Origin: Hybos culiciformis
Lineage: Eukaryota; Arthropoda; Insecta; Diptera; Hybotidae
NCBI GenBank assembly: GCA_964007475.1
Contig: OZ023274.1
Span: forward strand, 23,332,043 to 23,396,042
Reading direction: 5' to 3'
DNA length: 64,000 bases
Numbering within the stretch: the stretch's first letter is position 1; every line of letters begins with the position of its first letter. The translations under genes and the position numbers were made by a program. This document shows positions 1 to 9,688 of the stretch, piece after piece. The notes beneath the pieces are model-generated. The model was not told the DNA's origin. It worked only from the letters and a program-made list of their open reading frames with translations, and did no database searches.

Positions 1-218
1 ATTACGATTTTAAAAATAAAATTATTTAGTAATATTTAGGTTTCAAGCATAATATTAAATAATTTAATTGAATTAAAAATACAAATAACCAAATATTAAT
101 TTTAATTAAGTATTAAAATATGTCTTATTGGTATTAAAATTTATTTTAGTTATGATTTTTTATTTTAGGGATTTCCAGTAATTAATAATAATTTAGTGAA
201 ATAATTTAGTTTAAATCT

Positions 219-405
219 AATAGTAGATTATTATATATGTTAACTAAATTTGTTATTAATTACGAGTTGTGTATACACACAAACACATAGACACGAGTCA
301 GAATTATATCACGAGACCGAAGGTCGAGTGATATAATATTGACAAGTGTCTATGTGTTTGTGTGTACACAACGAGTTGTCATAACAAATTTTGTTAACAT
401 ATCCA
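219..405. repeat. Foldback repeat, copy 1 (left part)
   Basis: This is a long imperfect palindrome. The left arm contains GAGTTGTGTATACACACAAA followed by a CATAGACACGAGTC block. The right arm repeats both as reverse complements (GTGTCTATGTGTTTGTGTGT, then ACACAACGAGTTG). The core is a short hairpin around GAGACCGAAGGTC. The same structure recurs at 4665-4870, so this is a dispersed element and not a chance palindrome. It begins with AATAGTAGATTA, as the other copies do. Its right flank is broken by a non-LTR retrotransposon at about 403. No coding capacity is seen, so a foldback or MITE-like non-autonomous element is the best description. Confidence 0.8.
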
Positions 406-406
406 T

Positions 407-2170
407 GCCAGTTTCGGAGGATTTGAAGAAAAAATATTAGTAGGGAGGGGCACCCCACAAGGAGTCGTCATATCTCCATTGCTGTGGCTGGAGGCGGTTA
501 ACCCGCTGCTTATAGAGCTACAGGAAAATAATATCGATAACTGCTGCTATGCCGATGATATATCGATTATAGTGGCAGGAGAGAAGGGAAACGACATAAA
601 CAGTAAGATGCAACTAGCTGTTGACTTAATAGACCGCTGGGCAAACCAATGTGGTCTCAAACTCAACCCTAGCAAGTCTGAATTATGACTTTTCACTAGT
701 AAAAGAAAAATTGAGGGACTTGCGGTACCTAATATCAGAGGCGCAAGTCTAGAAATGAAAAACAAGGTGAGATACCTTGGGATAATCCTTGATAAAAAGC
801 TCACCTTTAATGAGCATATCTCGGAGAAAAAAGGGAAAGCCCTGAGAACCTACTGGGCCTGTAGAACGGCCATCGGAAGGACTTGGGGACTTTCACCGAA
901 GATAGTACTCTGGATCTATACCTGTGTTATAAGACCAATGGTCGTATATGGAGCACTCGTACGGTGGCCAGTGACAAAGAAGAAAAATATTGTGAAACTC
1001 CTGGATCAGATACAGAGATCGGCCTGACTGGGGATAACCGGAGCAGCGAGATCTACTGCAACTAGATCCATGGAAACTATCTTGAATCTTAAACCACTGT
1101 CACTGCATGTACAACAAGTAGCAGCTATAAATACAATAGCACGGCTACGCATGACGGGACAATGGATAGAAGGAGAAAATCTCACACCACACGAAAAAGT
1201 GGGTGAATTTTCAGAAAGAATTTCAATCGAGCTATCTGAAGAGGTCGTTTGGGATAAGATCGTAGGGTCACTCAACCTGAATAATAATTTCAAAGTTGTA
1301 GTGACTCAAACACGACAAGAGATACCAGAGGGTACCTTAGAAATTTACACGGATGGTTCCAAAAGAGAGGGACACTGTGGGCTGGGGGTTTACTGCCAGG
1401 AACTTAATATAGCACATGCTGCTGACTTTAATGAATCTGCCTAGGTCATACAAACAGAGACCTTGGCGATAAAGACAGCAGCTAGGTTATTAAAGGACAT
1501 GAGTATAAGAAACAGAGAGATACATATATACTCAGACAGTAAAACTGCTCTAAGTACACTTACCAAAACAGAGGTAAGGTCTAAGACACTTCAAGATTGT
1601 CTGAGGGCCCTTGAGGAACTATAACAAGAAAACCGGGTGACCGTTAAATGGGTTAAAGGTCACTCGGGACTAGAAGGGAACAACAGAGCAGACAATCTTG
1701 CTAGATTCGAAAATGGAGAGACCTCGGAGACAGTAGACTCTTTTCGAGGTTTCTCGGAGATAAGCAGCAAGATTGACTGTGAGAGTTGGGAAAAACTTAA
1801 AACAATATGGCAACAAGTCGAGGGAAATAAAACCACCAAAAAGATTTGGGGAGATCTAAACAAGGAAAAGTTAAAACAGGTACTAGGTCTTAATAGAACC
1901 AACCTGCGACTTTTCACGGGCATTTGTACAGGACACATCCTTAAAAACCATGAGTTTAGAATAGGAAGAGCCGACGTAGGAACCTGCAGGGGATGCGGAG
2001 AGGAACCGGAAACGGTTACTCACATTTTCTGTCAGTGTCCTACAATACGAACTAAGAGGGCTAGAATATTAGGAGATTATTTCCTACAGAGCCCTAAAGA
2101 TCTGCAAAAACACAAAGCAGGGATTTTAATTAGGTTTTTGAAAGGAGTGGGGTGGCTCGATGGGGAATAA
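407..2170 (+). pseudogene. RT-RNase H polyprotein remnant with four in-frame stops
   Basis: One reading frame runs without any frameshift from 407 to the TAA at 2168-2170, broken by stops at 686-688, 1025-1027, 1442-1444 and 1622-1624. Visible motifs in order: GRGTPQGVVISPLLW (RT domain 4), YADDISII (RT catalytic YxDD box), RYLGIILD (RT thumb), LGITGA, EIYTDGSK (RNase H first Asp), IYSDSKTAL (RNase H Asp) and WVKGHSGLEGNNRAD (RNase H His and last Asp). A C-terminal CxxC(x8)HxxxxC finger begins at CRGCG. The protein would be a retrotransposon replicase, but the stops and the lost 5' half make this copy inactive. Confidence 0.9.
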
Positions 2171-2249
2171 AAGGCCCATCGGGTAGGGTAGTACAACGGG
2201 CCAACAGACCTAAGTGCGAGGGAATACAGGAATTCCCAACCCACAACAA

Positions 2250-2278
2250 CCTAACCTAACCTAACCTAACCTTACCTT
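2250..2278 (+). repeat. (CCTAA)n tract at the retrotransposon 3' end
   Basis: Four to five CCTAA units end the retrotransposon, followed by the variant CCTTACCTTA. CCTAA is the complement of the ancestral insect telomere repeat TTAGG. Here it sits inside an interspersed repeat, not at a chromosome end. It is therefore either the element's own 3' tail or a relic of telomere-targeted ancestry. Confidence 0.8.
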
Positions 2279-2279
2279 A

Positions 2280-2600
2280 TATACTGCTTTAATGTGTATG
2301 TGAGAGGTAGTTGCAAAGAGAGAATATAGAGATAATTTATAATGAAAAATAAAAGAACAAGACGAAATAAAACATATATTGACAAGTTCCCTTCTCTTTT
2401 GAGAAGAAAATATAAAGAAGAAAATACAAAATGATTTCATTATTCACGCAGATGCATCTAAATGATTGCATGTGTATTGACGGGTATAATATTCCATTTA
2501 GTGATTAAATTCTATAGCACTAAATACAACATACCGATCACATACGCATTAAAATATCTTAATGCTTCTAAATAAGTTTCACTTCAAAAAAAATCTTACT
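2280..2600. repeat. Foldback repeat, copy 1 (right part)
   Basis: The segment starts TATACTGCTTTAATGTGTATG, which matches the sequence directly after the palindrome in copy 2 (4853 on). Further along, ATTGCATGTGTATTGA, a CCATTTA segment and GCATTAAAATA align in order with 5949-6055 (copy 3). Copy 1 was therefore a longer element than the palindrome alone and was split by the retrotransposon. The right border is approximate. Confidence 0.6.
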
Positions 2601-3650
2601 TCGTAAATGGTTAAGAAGGACTTCCATTGGATACTAGCCTGATCTAAAAAATTTAAATCTGTTTCTTTTTTCGTTGTGCATATTCCGGTCATGAGCATAA
2701 ATAAAAAGTAGGCCCCACAAAAAATTCAAAAATGCAGCAAAAAACTAAATTTAGTTTTTTAATTACAAATTAAAAATTTGTTTTTATATATTGTTGTTTA
2801 TAAGTTGTTATTATGATTTACATAAATGTAAAACGGTGTAATAAAAACATTATTGATCTATAAAAGTTTTAATAATATAATAAAGTTACTGTAATAATTT
2901 ACGCATAAATTATATTATTTTATATTTATTTATTAAATTTTTTTTTGTCTACCTAACCGAATGAAAGGGTAAAATCTTAAAATATATTAATCTGGATAAT
3001 CTTAAAATAAATGTGCTAGAAAAAAAACATAATTTTTTGCGACTGGAAGTAAACCGGATCCTTTTTAATCTTCTTCTCATGGAGTTCCAGATGTTAGAAT
3101 TGATCGTATAGTTAAATACGCGAATTTTACCCAGTAAAACCACAGAATAAAACGTTTCTAATAAATAAGAAAAAAAGATAATTTCTTTCACATTCACATT
3201 CTTTTCATCTTTCCACCACTTTGCATTTCCACCACTTGTAAGACTACCCAACTTTAAAAAAAAATATTTCCGTTGATTATTTTGTAGAGTTCAAATGTAT
3301 GGTCAAAAATGGCGAAAATACCCTATTTTAAGTTTATCTATGAATTCAATTTTATTATTTGCTTTTATTTTTATGGGAACCATTATTACCATTATAATTA
3401 CCTTCTATAATAATTTTCTAATTACCATAAAATTTTGTAATTAAATATTTTTTATCTTTAATTATAATTTCAATCAAAACATACATTTAATATTTCTAAA
3501 TCGTTAATTATTAAGTTCACCGCCAAGTCCAAAATTGACCCACTTACCAAAACCAAAATTGACCCATTTACCGGTATCCAATCGAGCTGAAATTTACCAC
3601 ATAGTTTTGTCGTCGATGACAATCCACTTTGACATCACACACTCACACTT
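2601..3650. other. AT-rich intergenic sequence
   Basis: I see no gene here. A roughly 27-bp unit containing CCAAAATTGACCCA occurs twice in tandem around 3529-3572. The rest is low-complexity A/T sequence. Confidence 0.6.
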
Positions 3651-3682
3651 GCAAACACACACACACAAACACACACACACAA

Positions 3683-3725
<43 letters not shown>

Positions 3726-3737
3726 CACACACACACA
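3651..3737 (+). repeat. (CA)n microsatellite
   Basis: A dinucleotide CA run with occasional AAC interruptions is preceded by a degenerate CA stretch from about 3636. It creates a spurious His/Thr-rich open frame that is not a gene. Confidence 0.97.
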
Positions 3738-4199
3738 ATTTAAAAGATTTATAGTGAAAAACTTTGTTTTTGCTGGTTGGTTTTTTTTAGAGATTATTAA
3801 TGAATTTATGTGAGATTCACATTAGCTATTGATCTAATTCTTTGGGAGAAATGGTAAGAATGTTGAAGAGTCAAACGTTTAGTTGTTGAACAGATCTTTA
3901 ACGACTACTTTAACGACTATGTTACAGATCCTTTTAGAACAGCAAGCTTTAAAAATTGTGTGATATTTTGACGGCTCCATTATCTTTCGAAAGGTTCGTG
4001 CCAAAACGTTTGAGTATTTTCGATTTTGTTCTGAGCCATTGTAGAGTAGGTTATTAAGCTGATGAGCTTCATTAAGTTGCTAGCGTCTGCCGGTTTTGTC
4101 ATCACACATCAAAATTATTTTTTTCTTAAATCGTGATAATGTTTTGACAATAAACGTGATCTCAATAAAATATCGTAATGCTCCTTAAGAAGTTTCACG
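3738..4199. other. Intergenic sequence, left flank of hAT element
   Basis: There is no convincing gene. Base composition is a little less AT-rich than the surroundings (3830-4110), suggesting an old repeat that I cannot name. The last 32 bases, AAAATATCGTAATGCTCC to GTTTCAC, resemble 2549-2582 in foldback copy 1. Confidence 0.4.
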
Positions 4200-4664
4200 C
4201 AGGGCCGGCTCCAGTGATGAAGCAGAAGATGCACGACATCGGGACCCCACGAAAAAAAAGGGCGCTAAGATCGAAAAATTTTCCTGTAATCTTTTTTTAA
4301 ATGTTACATTCTCAAAAAAGGCGCTAAGATTGATAAAAACTAGGCGATTTTTAATTTAATTTTTTTTTATATCTTGTTTATCAAAGTTGGCGCGAAGATG
4401 AAAATTGGAAGTCCAAATTTTTTTAATTTAAAATAATTTTCAGTTTTATATGTTTTACTTTTGTTTATACATGTTAACATACATTAAAAAATTTATATAA
4501 GTAAAATTCAGCAAAACCAATCATTAAAAAGTTATAAATTTGTTGTTCATTTAATTTTTGTGAATGTCAAGTATGTATATATTATAATAATGTGATTTTT
4601 GAATTTTTACCTTTAGAATTCAATATTTTTTTTTAATTGATAATAAACTTACAAAAAGCATTAT

Positions 4665-4870
4665 AATAGTAGATTACAATACATGTTAAGAAAATTTGTT
4701 ATTCTTGCGAGTTGTGTACACACACAAACACATAGACATGAGTCATGTTTATATCACGAGACCGAAGGTCGAGTGATATAATATTGACGAGTGTCTATGT
4801 GTTTGTGTGTATACACAACGAGCTGTATAACAAATTTGATTAACATGTATTGTATACTGCTTTAATGTGC
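4665..4870. repeat. Foldback repeat, copy 2 (uninterrupted palindrome)
   Basis: This palindrome matches copy 1 nearly base for base. It starts AATAGTAGATTACAATACAT. The arms carry GAGTTGTGTACACACACAAA and its complement, and it closes with TTAACATGTATTGTATAC before running into CTGCTTTAATG. The outer stems also pair (ATTACAATACATGTTAA with TTAACATGTATTGTAT), so nearly the whole segment can fold into one hairpin. It shows what copy 1 looked like before the retrotransposon landed. Confidence 0.85.
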
Positions 4871-5014
4871 ATGGGAGAGGGAGTTGAAAACAATACATTT
4901 ACAATGAAAAAAATAAACAAAAAAGTTCAAAATGAAGCAAGGAATAAAATTTAATTAATACGGAAGTAAATTTATTTCTCGAAATGATTTCAAACCGGAT
5001 GATTTAAGATCAGC

Positions 5015-5150
5015 TAATTCCTAAAATATTAAAAAAAAATTAGTAATTTTTCCAAAAAAAATTATTCATTTTCTTTTTTGCAAAAAAAAAAATCGAATAA
5101 TTTTTTTTTAGAAAAATTACTAATTTTTTTTTTATTATTTTAGGAACTAA
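5015..5150. repeat. AT-rich inverted repeat
   Basis: CCTAAAATATTA, TTAGTAATTTTTC and AATTATTC on the left are mirrored by GAATAATT, GAAAAATTACTAA and TATTATTTTAGG on the right. The stem is about 50 bp of A/T-rich sequence around a short centre. It lies inside the hAT element and could be a small MITE or a secondary rearrangement. Confidence 0.55.
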
Positions 5151-5541
5151 TGGTCTTATTAAATTTTATTTAATTTTATTTTTAATTATTAAAAAAATAA
5201 TAATAATTTTATAATTTTTTTTTTTTTAAATTAAAAATAAAATCAAATAATAATTATATAATTATAATTTATATTTACAATAAATAATATTCTTGTTGCT
5301 GCCATTTTCCTCGTTTGTTGATAAAAGAAAAAAAAAATTCTTACTTGACATTTGACAATTCACAGCAAACTTTATAATGACAACAAAGATATTTTCAGGG
5401 TTACCATTGTTCTATTTTTATTCATTTTGTTTTTTTGAATAAAAATAAGTGCAATTTTTGAAGTGTGGTTTAAATTTTTGTACTAAAATCCAACCACACT
5501 CGTTTAAAAATTTAGTAGTAGAGGTTCGAAGATCCTTTAAA

Positions 5542-6055
5542 AATAGTAGATTGAAACACATGTTAAGAAAGTTCATCGACTGATCGACTGACTGATCAAT
5601 AATGCTTTTTAGAAAAAAAAAAAAATACCCACGTATTTTTTTTTTGGTTCTTTTTTTTTTTTTTGTTTGCTCAGAGGGAAAATATAGATTAGCTCAGAGG
5701 GAAAATATAGATTTTTAGCATCATAAACTAAGCTTTGTTTGACATTGATATGATGCATGTGAGAGGTATACATTTGCAATTTTTTTTTTTTTTTTTGGTA
5801 TTTGTCTGTATTGAAATATTGTGAGTGTTAGTGATATTATTTTTGTTTATAGTATTACGCAGTTCAAAATGAAGAATGTAAATACAATATAGAGCAATGT
5901 AAATACAATTTACATCACAGGGAAATGTAAATACAATTTACATTCCTCTATAATTGCATGTGTATTGATGCATGTAATGGACCATTTACCGAGCTAAATT
6001 TGCAAATGTAAATACAACTTACCGAAGCCCTGCGCATTAAAATAATTTACGATGT
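5542..6055. repeat. Foldback repeat family, eroded copy 3
   Basis: The 5' end AATAGTAGATTGAAACACAT matches the start of copies 1 and 2, but the palindrome itself is missing. GCATGTGAGAGGTA, AGTTCAAAATGAAG, ATTGCATGTGTATTGATGC and GCATTAAAATAATTTA then follow in the same order as in copy 1 (2290-2570). Internal amplification is visible: GCTCAGAGGGAAAATATAG occurs twice in tandem (5668-5712), and AATGTAAATACAAT occurs several times (5875-6020). Confidence 0.5.
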
Positions 6056-6108
6056 ATGATGAAGTAGCACTAATGAAATATGGCCTTATAATTTCTTAGC
6101 GAATACTA

Positions 6109-6290
6109 TTAAGTCTACCACTTTCAGTAGGAGTGGCGAAAAATTATTTTCCAGACTAATTAAGTTTATTTACTATCAACCATTTCTGAAGAGAGAGTAT
6201 TTGGCTTGGCAATGATTGCTATTGAAAGCGATATTTGTGATTAAATTAAAATGAGAGATATTTTAGATGAATTTGTTTCCATCAAAGTAA
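6109..6290 (+). pseudogene. hAT transposase C-terminal (dimerisation) domain remnant
   Basis: The region reads through pieces resembling the conserved end of hAT transposases: SGEKLFSRLIKF, corresponding to the usual AERSFSKLKLIK block, then ISEERVFGLAMIAIESDI, corresponding to the SQERLSGLALLSIE block, then DILDEFVSIK. A one-base shift is needed between the first and second blocks, near the CAACC at 6178. A TAA stop at 6241-6243 interrupts the last block. The parent family resembles the ZMYM/TTF-type hAT transposases of insects. The N-terminal zinc finger and catalytic core are absent. Confidence 0.7.
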
Positions 6291-6497
6291 AAATAATAAT
6301 ATTTTGAATTTAATGTTTCGCAATTTATAAATATTAGATTTATTTTTGGTTTTCTATGAATTAATATTTATTTTAAATTATATCATCGAATTTACTATTT
6401 CTCTCTTGAGAAATTGTTGTTTTATTTGTGTTTTCTATGATAAACTTCCTGCAAAGGCGCTCCACAAAGGTTGCATCAGGCGCTAGAGCCGTTCCTA

Positions 6498-9400
6498 CTT
6501 ATACGTAATTGGTTAAGGACTCTGAAAGCGTTTTTACAGGATGTTGCTAAGTACTAAGAAAAGAACAAAAAAAAATTCAATAAACATATTATAAATTTTA
6601 ATAAAATAATTCTATTAAAAAAAGAAAATTGTAAATTTTTATTATTTAATTATAAATAAATATAGTTTTATAAATAGTTAACAAATAAATCATTTCATTT
6701 ATGTTAATTATTTTCTGTTAAAACGTCAAATTATAATTTGATTAATGACTTTTGAGTTCTAATAACAAAATTGAATTGTTTCAAGATTTTCGAGAAAGCT
6801 TTTAATTACCAGCATGCGGTGATTAATACAAATTGCAATATTCATATTATAAATAAAGTATATATACAATATATATTAAATCAAATATTTCGGAATAATG
6901 ACAAATAATTAATAAACTAAGTTTTAAATTTCATATTGATTACATTAAGTAAGAAAATAGGAAAATTGCTAAAAAACTAGTATTACTTCTAGGTCTAACT
7001 CATTAGAAATAAAAAGTCTTTTTGCTGTCTATATTTAATTTATTACTGATATTTAATTTATCCACTGATATTTTTGAGAGACGTTCAATACCAGTACTAA
7101 TTCAAGGAATACAGATAATTTAATTAATGTATACATCAATTTAATTAATGTTTACATCACATAGTATAGTTTGTTTCATTTCATTGCGTTATCGATATGT
7201 GAAGGACAAACGAGAATACCTAACCTTAAAAGGAAGTTGATGGTTATGTTATGGGAAAATAATGATTTAATGAATAATAATGGATAATACTTACAATGTA
7301 TAAAAACTAAATGTTAATTATACAAATAGTAAATTTTGTTAAATAAAGAAAAGACAATTAAATGAAAAAAAAAATTTATTATCGAATGTATCACAAAAAA
7401 TCCCTAATAAATTGATTATGAAAGTGTTAAATATTTCTTTTAAATTATTAAAAATTGATTATAAACACCAAGTTTTTGAATTTCTCAAAATTTTTAATAG
7501 CTTAAAAATTTCCTTTCAAATTTTAATAAGTTGATTAATTTTGTTTTTTTTTTTTTGTAACAATATGTAGCAATTTATTTGCTCCATAAAAGTAATATAA
7601 TAATAATAATAATATAGTAAAAATGTTTTAAAAATAGAACAGGCATATATACATAATGTATATTATATGCATATTTTTAAAGATTAAAATTGTCTTACGG
7701 TATCTAAGCATAACCTATGATTAACCTCTCTATACATTGTATACATAATCTTGGTTTCACAAAAAAAATATTTGAAACCAAAACAGAATTAAAAAAAACT
7801 AAGTTAAGAAAAAGGAAAACGAAAATAAGAAAAAAACATAAAAAAAATATTTATATTAAAAAAAAAACAACAATGTTATTTTTTCATCGTTCATCAGAAG
7901 CGCGCTTTGAGCGTGGGCAATTTCTTTTTTCGTTATTTTTTTTTTATGTAATTGTTAGAAACATTACATACAATAAAAACAAAAAAAAACAAAAAAAAAA
8001 AACTATGAGCCAGGTTACATTATTTTCTTTCTATATGTTCATTATATGCTTTTTTTTTATATCATTTTTAACAATGTCGATTATTTACAAACAATGTGTC
8101 AACTTTGGTGTTGTAATGTGAAGTCTAAATAAGTCGAAAAACAATTGTCCATTGAATTAATCCTTATTTTTTTATAATGGGTGTTTTTGTATATAAATAA
8201 TGTACATATTATATACATATATACACATAAGTTTATACATACAACTAATTTAATAAAAAAAAAATTTCGTTGACTAAAAAAAAAAAAAAAAAATTATAAT
8301 GTGACACAAGAAACTGTTAAATTAATTAATTTCAAACATGACAATTTATTTTCTTTCACTTGTTCTCTAAAAATTTTTTTATTTTTTATTTTGTTGAACT
8401 TTAAAAAAAACAAATGCAATTCGTACCATATATGAGACATGTTGATGTTTATAACTTTATTTATTTCTGTTTTTTTTTATAGTACGGCACTATGGGATGT
8501 ATACTATGGCACTATGGGTTGTATACTATGGCATGCTTTAGAATTTTTTTTTCATTTTTTTTTTTTAAATTTAGATATTTTTTTTTTTTTGGGAAGATAT
8601 ATTTAAAATGTGAAACAATTTTTGTGTGCACAACAGATAATAATGTTTGGAACATTTTTTTAGTTCATTAGCCTAAGTAGAACAAAATAAATCTTTTATA
8701 GCTGTTATTCTTTAGTTGACATATTTAACTTTTTAAAATAGGGAAAAGAAGAAACAAAACCGGGAGCTGTAATTTACACAATTATTATTATTTAAATAAT
8801 AGAACTAATTCTTATTTAATCAAATATCAATTTAAATTTATTTTTTAATGCATATCTGTTAAATCTTATTTTACATTATTTAGATATTTAACAGATTAGA
8901 TTTTGTAATAAATAAATACTTAAAAACAGATTATTCTTGAAATTAAAATGACTCTTTATTTTAAAAGCAAAGTTACCTCTTTTAATTTAAATTAAAAAAT
9001 AAATAATTATTATTTTCTGCAACAAAATAAAATTTAAATATAGTTTGTTAAAATTCGATTAGTGTTTTTTTTTGATAATTGTACGTCGCGGCTCCGAAAA
9101 TCAGTGAGCAATATCTAAAATCATTTTTGTTCTAAATTAATAGAGCAGAATTTTTTTTTTAGTGTTATTTATCAAAAAAAATTTTCTTGCAACATAAATA
9201 ATCAAAAATATTTAGAAAAATATTCAATATCAGATAAAAATCAAAAAAAATTTTAATGTTAATAAAAACTGAATAAGCTATTAATAATTTATAAAGTATA
9301 AACATAAATTATGTAACCTCTAACGTCGAACATCTTATCTAATATAATATTTAAACATTTAGGTTCATTGGAATTTATATGTATTTATACCTTATAAAGT

Positions 9401-9595
9401 TCATGACTTCAACAAAAAAGCTTTTTTCTTGTGACCTTACGCATAATAACAATTCGAAAAAAAAAATACAAAAAATAAAAATATAAACAAAATAAATTTT
9501 GTTGAATGAAAATTATAAATATATAGATATAGATAAATTGTGTTTAGAATTTTCACTTAAAAAAAAGCTTTTTTGGCAAGGAAACATAATATATA
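6498..9595. other. AT-rich intergenic sequence upstream of TMEM145
   Basis: There is no gene I can support. The stretch has many poly-A and poly-T runs, a (TAA)n run near 7600 and the tandem repeat listed separately. Open frames here (such as 7717-8121) are Lys/Phe-rich products of homopolymers. Part of the 9.0-9.6 kb portion may be promoter or 5' UTR of the gene starting at 9689. Confidence 0.55.
8484..8535 (+). repeat. 22-bp tandem repeat, about 2.3 units
   Basis: The unit GGCACTATGGGWTGTATACT occurs twice, followed by a partial third unit ending ATGGCATGC. Confidence 0.85.
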
Positions 9596-9609
9596 ATTTC
9601 TATAGCAAC
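9596..9609. promoter_or_regulatory. X-box-like motif upstream of TMEM145
   Basis: ATTTCTATAGCAAC matches the fly RFX X-box consensus RYYVYYWTRRNRAC at 13 of 14 positions. The reverse complement, GTTGCTATAGAAAT, also matches at 13 of 14. It lies 80 bp upstream of the chosen ATG. X-boxes mark ciliary genes. In sequence this AT-rich a one-mismatch hit can occur by chance, so this is a candidate only. Confidence 0.35.
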
Positions 9610-9688
9610 ATGCCATGGTCTAAACAGAGAGAAAAATAAAATTATTCCTAAAAAATAACATTAATACATATTAGCTAATTTTGTAATA

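Larger units (their letters stand above)
403..2279 (+). mobile_element. 5'-truncated non-LTR retrotransposon (R1/LOA/I-like) inserted in the foldback repeat
   Basis: The insert starts inside the reverse transcriptase palm domain, so the 5' half of the element is missing, as is usual for non-LTR copies. It contains the rest of the RT, an RNase H domain and a C-terminal CCHC-type zinc finger, then a short 3' UTR and a (CCTAA)n tract. The order RT, RNase H, terminal Cys-His motif is typical of R1, LOA and I-related clades. The left boundary is inferred because the foldback repeat sequence TTAACAT stops at 402. Its continuation, TATACTGCTTTAATG, reappears at 2280, and the two are contiguous in the copy at 4.8 kb. 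No clear target-site duplication is visible. The clade is not certain. Confidence 0.85.
4200..6497 (+). mobile_element. Decayed hAT-superfamily DNA transposon
   Basis: The left end reads CAGGGCCGGCTCCAG. The right end, read as reverse complement, is TAGGAACGGCTCTAG, so the terminal inverted repeats agree at 11 of 15 positions. Short subterminal repeats GGCGCTAAGAT occur at about 4261 and 4320, with GGCGCGAAGAT at 4390 and GGCGCT twice near the right end. The 8-bp flanks GTTTCACG and CTTATACG agree at five positions, compatible with an eroded hAT 8-bp target duplication. A transposase C-terminal remnant lies at 6109-6290 in the plus direction. The middle has been replaced by foldback copies and homopolymer-rich sequence, so it cannot move on its own. 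Confidence 0.65.

Noticed and set aside
3535..3813. Open frame rich in His and Thr
   Set aside because: It is produced by the CA microsatellite and has no flanking coding signal.
5521..5540. GGTTCGAAGATCC resembling a tRNA B box
   Set aside because: The spacing is one base too long, and no A box, acceptor stem or cloverleaf can be formed around it.
7717..8121. 134-codon plus-strand open frame
   Set aside because: Its Lys/Phe/Ile runs come from poly-A and poly-T tracts, and no motif or splice context is visible.
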